NCBI GenBank assembly: GCA_020427865.1 | Contig: JAGQNX010000108.1 | Span: forward strand, 1 to 6,441 | Length of the DNA: 6,441 nt | Reading direction: 5' to 3' | DNA from: a candidate division WWE3 bacterium | GTDB taxonomy: Bacteria > Patescibacteriota > WWE3 > UBA101185 > UBA10185 | Shown here: positions 1 through 5,678 of the stretch, one piece after another | Layout of the letters: each line of letters opens with the position of its first letter | Position numbering within the stretch: the stretch's first letter is position 1 | Notes under the pieces: generated by a model | What the model saw: the letters and a program-made list of their open reading frames with translations, nothing else | Told to the model about the DNA's origin: nothing | Databases searched by the model: none | Position numbers and translations under genes: made by a program

Positions 1-1335
1 CCTATTGACCATTTATCTCGTGCAGTCACTTCTATATCTAATGATAACTTATTGTTTGATATAGACCCTTATCTGCCCACAAAAAATACAGAGGTAGGTC
101 GACTTGCTTTAACTTTTGTACAACTTAGTGATAAATTACGTTTTTATTACACGTCTTTGGACTCCGAAGTAAAGTCTCGTACTAAGGAATTATTAGAAAA
201 AACCACAAGTCTAGAAGAACAGGTAAAAGAAACTCAAAAATTTAAGATGGCAGTCACTTCATCTACAGATGCCATAGTAATTACAGATGCCGATGGTAAT
301 ATAGTTTATGTTAACAAGGCATGGGAGAACCTAAATAAGTATAGCTCCCAAGAAGCACTAGGTAAAAACCCTCGCATACTTAACAGTTCTCAAACACCCT
401 CAGATGTATTTATAGAAATGTGGTCAGCCCTTAAAGGCGGTAAACCATATTCTTCCGAGCAACTAGTAAACAAACGTAAAGACGGCTCTACATACGAAGC
501 TGCTTTGGCCGTATATCCTATTCTTAGTAAAGAAAAAACTCTGTACTACGTTGGTGTACAGCATGATATTACTGAACGAAAAATGATAGAGCGTGCAAAA
601 AGTGATTTTGTATCATTAGCCTCACACCAGCTACGTACTCCACTATCTGCAATTAATTGGTATATAGAAATGCTGTTAAATGGAGATGTTGGAAATCTAA
701 CAAAAGAACAAACCGACGTAGCCTCCGTAGTTATGGATAGTAGTAAACGCATGGGTGTTTTAATTGAAGCATTATTAAATGTTGCTCGTATAGAATCTAA
801 TACTTTTATAATAAAACCTGAACCTATAAACATTAAGGAAATGCTTGATAATATTTTATTAACTGTAGGGGTAACTGCGAGCAAAAAGAATATAAGTATA
901 AGTTTCGCCTATGATTTTTCTCTTCCAACAATAAATCTTGATAAAAATATAGCAGAAGTTATATTTACTAATTTGCTAACTAATGCTATTAAATATACCC
1001 CTAACGAAGGCATAGTCACAGTCACTGTTACTCAGTTTCCTGAACTTTCTAAAAATCCAACACATGTATTATATAAAGTTGCGGATAATGGTTATGGTAT
1101 TCCTGAAAGTGCTAAATCAAATATCTTTTCAAAACTTTATCGTGCAAATAATGTTAAAAACCTAGACACCGACGGCACCGGTTTAGGCCTTTATACCGTA
1201 AAGTCTGTAGTTGAGTCTATTGGTGGTAAAGTATGGTTTGAATCCACCGAAGGAGAAGGTAGTACTTTCTATGTAACTATTCCACTATCAGGCATGCAAG
1301 CTAAGGAGGGAAGTAGAGTATTAAATGTTATTTAG
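1..1335 (+). CDS. Sensor histidine kinase (HAMP-PAS-HisKA-HATPase), 5' partial
   Basis: This is the C-terminal 444 residues of a membrane sensor kinase. It would autophosphorylate on His and pass the phosphate to a response regulator, which is not in the window. The frame is open to base 1. The TTG at 52 is only an internal codon, because codons 1-48 form a HAMP domain (Pro1, Leu5, then EVGRL at 31-35) that spans it. A coiled coil follows at about 46-80, a PAS domain at 81-180, and its PAC end (VQHDITERK) at 186-194. The H-box has His209 in SHQLRTP. The ATPase domain shows the N box (NLLTNAIKYTP, 324-334), G1 (DNGYGIP, 362-368), an F box (IFSKLYRA) and G2 (DGTGLGLY, 391-398). The missing N-terminus should hold TM segments and an extracellular or membrane sensor. 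The residue after the phospho-acceptor His is Gln, not the usual Glu/Asp. The stop is TAG. The family assignment is certain; the signal sensed is unknown. Confidence 0.95.
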   Translation, partial: PIDHLSRAVTSISNDNLLFDIDPYLPTKNTEVGRLALTFVQLSDKLRFYYTSLDSEVKSRTKELLEKTTSLEEQVKETQKFKMAVTSSTDAIVITDADGNIVYVNKAWENLNKYSSQEALGKNPRILNSSQTPSDVFIEMWSALKGGKPYSSEQLVNKRKDGSTYEAALAVYPILSKEKTLYYVGVQHDITERKMIERAKSDFVSLASHQLRTPLSAINWYIEMLLNGDVGNLTKEQTDVASVVMDSSKRMGVLIEALLNVARIESNTFIIKPEPINIKEMLDNILLTVGVTASKKNISISFAYDFSLPTINLDKNIAEVIFTNLLTNAIKYTPNEGIVTVTVTQFPELSKNPTHVLYKVADNGYGIPESAKSNIFSKLYRANNVKNLDTDGTGLGLYTVKSVVESIGGKVWFESTEGEGSTFYVTIPLSGMQAKEGSRVLNVI

Positions 1336-1362
1336 CATAAGCTAGCTATTTTCTTAATAAGG

Positions 1363-1371
1363 TGCTAGAAT
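1363..1371 (+). promoter_or_regulatory. Putative extended -10 promoter for the helicase gene
   Basis: TGC followed by TAGAAT matches an extended -10 element (TGn plus TATAAT with one mismatch). No good -35 lies 16-18 bases upstream, which is tolerated for extended -10 promoters. Transcription would start near 1378, leaving a leader of about 13 bases with no Shine-Dalgarno sequence before the ATG at 1391. An inverted repeat, CTAGC (1342-1346) and GCTAG (1364-1368), overlaps it. This is motif reading only. Confidence 0.4.
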
Positions 1372-1390
1372 ACTCTCTGCCCTATAGTGT

Positions 1391-2665
1391 ATGAACGACA
1401 AACGCTCCTATAAAGCTTCTTCCAGTTCTAGATCTACTAAAAATAATAGTGCTAGAAAAGGGAATAATAAATCTAGCAGATTTAAAAAACCTTATAAAAA
1501 AGGTTTTGGTTCTGCTTCTGCTTCTAAAGCTCCTAGATCAGGTAGTTTTAAAAGATATGGTAAAAAGATTGACCCCCAAATGTACGTTTATACTGCTAAG
1601 CCAAGCGAAAAGCAGGCTGTCTTGGATACTAATGCACGTTACTCCGAATACAACTTTTCTACCAGACTTCTAGAAAATATAGAAAAAAAAGGATTTAAGT
1701 TTCCTACATGGATTCAGTCTAGAGTTATACCAAATGTAATGGTAGATAACGATATCTTAGGTATTGCATCTACAGGTTCTGGTAAAACCGCTGCATTTTT
1801 ACTTCCATTAATTGATAAGGCTACTAAAAATCGTGACAATCGTGTTTTGATAGTGGCACCAACTCGTGAACTTGCCAGCCAGATTAAAAATGAACTAAAT
1901 GCTTTTACGCTTCGTTTAGGTTTAAGTTCTGTATTAGTAATAGGAAAAGCAAGTATGCATTTACAAGCTTCTTTACTTAAAAAAGACCCTGAATTTGTAA
2001 TTTGTACCCCAGGTAGACTTTTAGATTTATCTAATCAAAAAGCTATAGATTTATCTCAATTTAACAATATTGTATTGGATGAAGTAGATCAAATGTTAGA
2101 TATGGGATTTGCCCCCGATGTTAAAGATATAATCTCAAGATTACCAAAATCCCGTCAGTCATTGTTTTTTTCTGCTACTCTTTCAAAGGCTGCACGTGCT
2201 CTAGCTGAATCATTATTAAACGAGCCTGTACAAATAGAGATAGAAAAGCAAGAGCCTGGAAGAAATGTTCATCAGAATATAGTCAAATACACAGATCCTC
2301 AAAATAAAGAAGATGTTTTAGTTGATATGTTAAAGTCCGCTGACTTTAGAAAGGTATTAATTTTTACCAAAACTAAAATTGGTGCTGATATTTTAGCTAG
2401 ACGTTTACAAGATCATGGTGTTAAGGTTGGTGTATTACACGGTGATAAAACCCAACAAAAACGTTCTCGTGTGTTAGAACTTTATCGTGAAAATAAAATA
2501 AAGAATTTAATTGCAACTGATGTTGCTTCTAGAGGAATAGACGTTAAAGACATTACTCACGTAATCAATTACGATGAGCCTGCAACTTACACCGATTATA
2601 TTCACAGAATAGGTCGAACAGGCCGTATTGGTAATGTTGGATATGCCATTACTTTTGTTAAATAA
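1391..2665 (+). CDS. DEAD-box ATP-dependent RNA helicase, DEVD variant
   Basis: This is a 424-residue superfamily 2 RNA helicase that would unwind RNA duplexes in the cytoplasm, for example in ribosome assembly or mRNA turnover. Residues 1-60 are a Ser/Lys/Arg-rich, probably disordered tail likely to bind RNA. The core follows: Q motif (PTWIQ, 105-109), motif I ASTGSGKT (126-133), Ia PTRELA (157-162), Ib TPGR (206-209), II DEVD (230-233), III SAT (261-263), IV around 323-329, V ATDVASRGID (375-384) and VI HRIGRTGR (405-412). Motif II reads DEVD rather than DEAD, and the GG motif between Ia and Ib is reduced to one Gly (IGK, 184-186). The protein ends 12 residues after motif VI, so the usual C-terminal helix and any tail are missing. 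The basic extension is N-terminal, whereas RhlE-type proteins carry theirs at the C-terminus. The ATG has no Shine-Dalgarno but fits the promoter spacing. The exact subfamily is not assignable. Confidence 0.95.
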   Translation: MNDKRSYKASSSSRSTKNNSARKGNNKSSRFKKPYKKGFGSASASKAPRSGSFKRYGKKIDPQMYVYTAKPSEKQAVLDTNARYSEYNFSTRLLENIEKKGFKFPTWIQSRVIPNVMVDNDILGIASTGSGKTAAFLLPLIDKATKNRDNRVLIVAPTRELASQIKNELNAFTLRLGLSSVLVIGKASMHLQASLLKKDPEFVICTPGRLLDLSNQKAIDLSQFNNIVLDEVDQMLDMGFAPDVKDIISRLPKSRQSLFFSATLSKAARALAESLLNEPVQIEIEKQEPGRNVHQNIVKYTDPQNKEDVLVDMLKSADFRKVLIFTKTKIGADILARRLQDHGVKVGVLHGDKTQQKRSRVLELYRENKIKNLIATDVASRGIDVKDITHVINYDEPATYTDYIHRIGRTGRIGNVGYAITFVK

Positions 2666-2677
2666 TTAACTCTGTAC

Positions 2678-2705
2678 TTGAAACCCTTTGATTATCTTGT
2701 ATACT
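2678..2705 (+). promoter_or_regulatory. Putative sigma-70-type promoter for typA
   Basis: TTGAAA (2678-2683) and TATACT (2700-2705) are separated by 16 bases, which makes this the best -35/-10 pair in the window. Transcription would start around 2712, only about four bases before the ATG at 2716, so the mRNA would have almost no leader. This also suggests that typA can be transcribed independently of the helicase gene, which ends at 2665. Confidence 0.6.
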
Positions 2706-2715
2706 CAATGTTTGT

Positions 2716-4539
2716 ATGAACCTAAGAAATGTAGCCATAATTGCACACGTAGACCATGGAAAAACCACTTTACTAGACGGTTTACTAAAACAATCTAATC
2801 TTTTTAGAGCAAACGAATCCTTAATGAGTGCCGAACTCATAATGGATTCCAACGATCAAGAACGTGAACGGGGTATTACAATCTTAGCTAAAACTACCGC
2901 AGTAACATATAAAGATACCAAAATTAATATTATAGATACGCCAGGTCACGCTGATTTTGGCGGTGAAGTTGAGCGTATTTTAAACATGGCTGATGGAGCT
3001 ATTTTACTTGTGGACGCTAAAGAAGGTCCAATGCCCCAAACTAAATTTGTTTTAAAAAAAGCACTAGAAATGAATTTAAAAGTGCTTGTAGTTGTAAATA
3101 AAATAGATAAGCCTGATGCAAATATAGATAATACTTTGCATAGAGTTTATGATTTATTTTTAGAACTCGCTACCGATGAATCGCAGTTAGAATTTCCGGT
3201 GTTATATGCAATTGGTAGAGATGAAAAAGCTTGGAACGAAGTTCCTACTGATCCTACAGCAGCAGCCACTTTAGAGCCTGTTTTTGAAGCAATACTCCAG
3301 TATGTACCTGCTCCCCAAAATGACCCTAATGGAGACTTTCAAATGTTAGTTTCTTCACTAGACTGGGACGCCTTTAAAGGTAAATACTGTATAGGTCGTA
3401 TTCGTAGAGGTACCATTAAAACAGGGGATTCTATTATTTTAATAAATGCTAATGGTGAGCAAGAAAAAGTATCTGCCGAAAAAGTTTATGTTAATAAAGG
3501 TTTAGGACGTGATGAGGTAGAAACTGCACAAGCCGGTGATATTATTGCACTAACAGGTATTAAAAATGCTCGCATTGGTGACACTTTAGCTGCTACTAAT
3601 AACCCTGAGCAACTTCCTGTAATTGCAATTGATGCCCCTACAATTAGCATAACAGTTGGTCCAAATACTTCCCCTTTTATGGGTAAAGAGGGTAGTGTAC
3701 TAACTGGACGTCATATTTTAAGTCGTATAGAAAAAGAAGTTCAAACAAATATCGCACTTCGTTTTGAACAAGGTGAAGGCGGTAGTTATATATTGTTTGG
3801 AAGAGGTGAACTTCATTTAAGTGTGTTTTTAGAAGCCATGCGTCGCGAAGGTTTTGAACTTGAAGTAGGAATGCCTAGGGTAATTATCAAAGAAGAAAAT
3901 GGTGTAAAAATGGAACCTTTAGAAGAACTTACTATAGATGTAGATAATGAATATACAGGTGCTATAAATTCTGAAGTAGGTAGAAGACGTGGTGTACTTG
4001 TAAATCATGTTGAGTTAACTCCACATCAAACACGTTTAGTATTTGAAATCACAACACGTGGTATTTTAGGTATTAGAAGCATTTTGCAAAACTTATCTAA
4101 AGGTACTGCAGTTGCAAATTCATCTTTTTCTAAATATGTTCCTCTACAAGGAAGTTTAGAAAAGCTACGTAAGGGAGTATTAATTTCTTCTGATACCGGT
4201 AAAGCTGCTGGGTATGGTTTAAACATAGCTCAAGGTAAAGGACCTGTATTTATAGGCCCTGGTACTGAGGTTTACACTGGTATGATAGTTGGCTTAAACG
4301 GTAGAGATCAAGATTTAGAAATAAACGTAACAAAAGGTAAGCAGTTAACTAACATGCGTGCTTCTGGAAGTGACGATGCTATAGTACTTGCTCCTCCTAC
4401 TGTAATGAGTTTAGAACAATGTCTTTCCTTTTTAGAAGAAGATGAAGTTCTAGAGATAACACCTAAAAACTTAAGACTTAGAAAAAAAGAACTAGACGCT
4501 ACTAAACGCTACCGCGAAGCTCGCAAAAAATCAGCTTAA
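2716..4539 (+). CDS. typA: TypA/BipA ribosome-associated translational GTPase
   Basis: This is a complete 607-residue TypA/BipA, normal for the family. TypA is an EF-G-like GTPase that binds the 70S ribosome and acts in 50S assembly and stress or cold adaptation. G motifs are G1 AHVDHGKTT (10-18), G2 with Thr55 in RGITI, G3 DTPGH (74-78) and G4 NKID (128-131). Domain II covers about 205-295, and an EF-G-like domain III about 305-385, ending in EAMRREGFELEVGMP. Domain V is followed by the BipA-specific C-terminal domain, with KQLTNMRASGSDD (542-554), APPTVMSLEQ (559-568) and ITPKNLRLRKKEL (581-593). These C-terminal signatures separate it from EF-G and LepA. The start matches the family, with the P-loop beginning ten residues in. 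The G5 region reads YAIGRDE (164-170), with Ile where Ser is expected. The stop overlaps that of the convergent methyltransferase gene, leaving no room for an intergenic terminator. Confidence 0.97.
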   Translation: MNLRNVAIIAHVDHGKTTLLDGLLKQSNLFRANESLMSAELIMDSNDQERERGITILAKTTAVTYKDTKINIIDTPGHADFGGEVERILNMADGAILLVDAKEGPMPQTKFVLKKALEMNLKVLVVVNKIDKPDANIDNTLHRVYDLFLELATDESQLEFPVLYAIGRDEKAWNEVPTDPTAAATLEPVFEAILQYVPAPQNDPNGDFQMLVSSLDWDAFKGKYCIGRIRRGTIKTGDSIILINANGEQEKVSAEKVYVNKGLGRDEVETAQAGDIIALTGIKNARIGDTLAATNNPEQLPVIAIDAPTISITVGPNTSPFMGKEGSVLTGRHILSRIEKEVQTNIALRFEQGEGGSYILFGRGELHLSVFLEAMRREGFELEVGMPRVIIKEENGVKMEPLEELTIDVDNEYTGAINSEVGRRRGVLVNHVELTPHQTRLVFEITTRGILGIRSILQNLSKGTAVANSSFSKYVPLQGSLEKLRKGVLISSDTGKAAGYGLNIAQGKGPVFIGPGTEVYTGMIVGLNGRDQDLEINVTKGKQLTNMRASGSDDAIVLAPPTVMSLEQCLSFLEEDEVLEITPKNLRLRKKELDATKRYREARKKSA

Positions 4540-5162
4540 ACTTGATATAAATAAATTTTATTTTCTCCAGCATCTACAATTTTTAGGGGTTTTTTATTTG
4601 GAAACTTAAATCTATTCATAATAATATATGTCCCTTTTGTTGAGTTTTTAAATAATACTTTTTCTAAGTCTGCTATCATGTGCATTGCTGCATATAGAAT
4701 TATTACATCGTATTTGTTGTAGTTAACTTTCCATAAATCTTTAGTAAATAATGTAATATTTGCAGATTGTTTGTTAAGAATTACATTTAGTTTTCCTAAA
4801 AAATTTACTAGTGGATTAATCTCATATCCGTGTGCTTTAAAACCTAGTTTGCCTATTCTCACTAGGAGTTTAGCGTCACCACTGCCCAAATCTACTGCCA
4901 GTTTTGGTTTTAACTCTTTTACAAGTAACATAATTGCATCTGTTGCTTGGTTATTAGAAGGAAAATAAGGACCCCCATGAATTACATATCTTTGTATAGC
5001 TAAACTTACTACCGTTATCAGTCCTACGAATGAAGCAATCATTAATATTGCTCCTATAGTTTTAAATATGTCTAAGTCTATTTTATATATATATCCAACT
5101 GCACCAAATACAGCACCTAACAGAATTACTAATGTTTGTGTTGGTAGCAACTTATTTCTCAT
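4536..5162 (-). CDS. Membrane-anchored FAM173/aKMT-like SAM-dependent methyltransferase
   Basis: This 208-residue class I methyltransferase probably methylates lysine in a protein. Two TM helices come first (about 8-25 and 35-57). Positive charges at the N-terminus and after TM2 place the catalytic domain in the cytoplasm at the membrane. Next are GPYFPSNNQ (64-72), motif I VDLGSGDA (90-97) for SAM binding, the acidic end of strand 2 in GYEINP (112-117), DLWKV (142-146) and NRFKFP (183-188). The order of P-x-x-x, VDLGSGD, GYE-N-P, DLWK and RF-FP follows the FAM173 family (human ANTKMT and ATPSCKMT) and archaeal aKMT. The usual Gly after GSGD is Ala97. Known substrates are membrane carriers and the ATP synthase c subunit in mitochondria, and many proteins in archaea; the substrate here is unknown. 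The gene converges on typA and diverges from the ASCH gene. Methyltransferase is near certain, lysine specificity is inferred. Confidence 0.85.
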   Translation of the reverse strand: MRNKLLPTQTLVILLGAVFGAVGYIYKIDLDIFKTIGAILMIASFVGLITVVSLAIQRYVIHGGPYFPSNNQATDAIMLLVKELKPKLAVDLGSGDAKLLVRIGKLGFKAHGYEINPLVNFLGKLNVILNKQSANITLFTKDLWKVNYNKYDVIILYAAMHMIADLEKVLFKNSTKGTYIIMNRFKFPNKKPLKIVDAGENKIYLYQV

Positions 5163-5169
5163 TGAGTTA

Positions 5170-5178
5170 ATTTAAACA
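5170..5178 (-). promoter_or_regulatory. Putative extended -10 promoter for the methyltransferase gene
   Basis: Read on the minus strand, TGT is followed by TTAAAT, an extended -10-like element. Seven bases (5163-5169) separate it from the start codon at 5162-5160, so transcription would begin at or one base from the ATG. The -35 region is poor. The spacer is AT-rich, so chance matches are easy and the call rests on the position. Confidence 0.35.
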
Positions 5179-5185
5179 TATATTT

Positions 5186-5194
5186 TGTTAAACT
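5186..5194 (+). promoter_or_regulatory. Putative extended -10 promoter for the ASCH gene
   Basis: TGT followed by TAAACT ends six bases before the ATG at 5201. The expected transcription start therefore coincides with the start codon, giving a leaderless mRNA. There is no Shine-Dalgarno; the six bases between are A-rich. The element shares the 38-base spacer with the opposing methyltransferase promoter, and the two -10 elements lie seven bases apart. Confidence 0.42.
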
Positions 5195-5200
5195 AAAAAT

Positions 5201-5650
5201 ATGGATCATGTAGCTATATTAAGAAAATCCAAAATATCTAAAGATGATAATTTGTTGCAAGACATACTAGATGGAAAAAAAACTATAGAGTCTAGGTGGT
5301 ATGTAAATAAAATTGCACCTTGGAATAAAATATGTACTGGAGACACAATTTATTTTAAAGAATCAGGTTGCTCTGTAACTGCAAAAGCAGTGGTTTCTAA
5401 AGTGCTTCAATTTGAAGATTTAAATGAAGCTATCATACAGGAAATTTCTATATTATATGCAAAAGGAATTGCCCCTAAACTTAGTATTCTTGATTTTGAA
5501 AAATGGGCTTTAAGTGCTTCTAAAAGGTATTGTATTTTAGCTTTTTTAAAAGATGTTGTTCCTGTTTCTGCTTTTGATATTGATAAAATGGGTTTTGGAA
5601 TTTCTTCTGCATGGTTAGTAGTTGGTGATATAAAAAATGTCATGAAGTAA
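5201..5650 (+). CDS. ASCH-domain (PUA-like) protein, putative RNA-binding
   Basis: This 149-residue soluble protein is essentially one ASCH domain, a beta-barrel of the PUA-like superfamily linked to RNA binding and RNA modification. Recognisable parts are the opening MDHVAILRK, the conserved turn GKKTIESRW (25-33), the strand TGDTIYFKESG (46-56), TAKAVVSKVLQFEDL (60-74), KRYCILAFL (108-116), and the C-terminal DKMGFGISSAWLVV (128-141). There is no signal peptide or TM segment. Some ASCH proteins have enzymatic activity: E. coli YqfB is an N4-acetylcytidine amidohydrolase using a Lys and a Thr in this turn plus a distant Glu. Here the Thr position appears to be Glu30, so that activity cannot be assumed. 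The start is supported by the family N-terminus and the promoter spacing. The gene lies between the divergent methyltransferase and the foldase, 28 bases before the latter. The domain call is strong; the biological role is unknown. Confidence 0.85.
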   Translation: MDHVAILRKSKISKDDNLLQDILDGKKTIESRWYVNKIAPWNKICTGDTIYFKESGCSVTAKAVVSKVLQFEDLNEAIIQEISILYAKGIAPKLSILDFEKWALSASKRYCILAFLKDVVPVSAFDIDKMGFGISSAWLVVGDIKNVMK

Positions 5651-5663
5651 TTTTTATAGATTC

Positions 5664-5672
5664 TGCTATACT
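5664..5672 (+). promoter_or_regulatory. Putative extended -10 promoter for the foldase gene
   Basis: TGC followed by TATACT is a near-consensus extended -10. It ends exactly six bases before the ATG at 5679, so transcription would start at the start codon and the mRNA would be leaderless. No Shine-Dalgarno and no convincing -35 are seen. It is nearly the same string as the element before the helicase gene (TGC plus TAGAAT). Confidence 0.5.
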
Positions 5673-5678
5673 TGCACA

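Noticed and set aside
546..884. Minus-strand open frame inside the kinase gene
   Set aside because: Antisense shadow of conserved HisKA/HATPase coding sequence; no recognisable domain.
1331..1355. Small hairpin TAGC-ATAA-GCTA over the kinase stop followed by a T-rich stretch, as a terminator
   Set aside because: The stem has only four AT-rich pairs and the T run is interrupted; too weak to call.
1383..1388. TATAGT just before the helicase ATG as its -10
   Set aside because: Only two bases before the ATG, which would start transcription inside the gene; TGCTAGAAT upstream fits better.
2657..2670. GTTAA-ATAA-TTAAC hairpin over the helicase stop as a terminator
   Set aside because: Five pairs, nearly all A-T, with no T tract after it; expected by chance in AT-rich DNA.
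2708..2719. Four-codon mini-ORF (ATG TTT GTA TGA) overlapping the typA start, as a leader peptide or coupling device
   Set aside because: It would lie mostly upstream of the predicted transcription start (about 2712) and has no ribosome binding site; probably chance.
1391..5650. A defence system or mobile element built from helicase, methyltransferase and ASCH genes
   Set aside because: The helicase is a housekeeping DEAD-box type, the methyltransferase is of protein-lysine type with TM helices, typA is a core gene, and there are no nucleases, integrases, inverted terminal repeats or target duplications.
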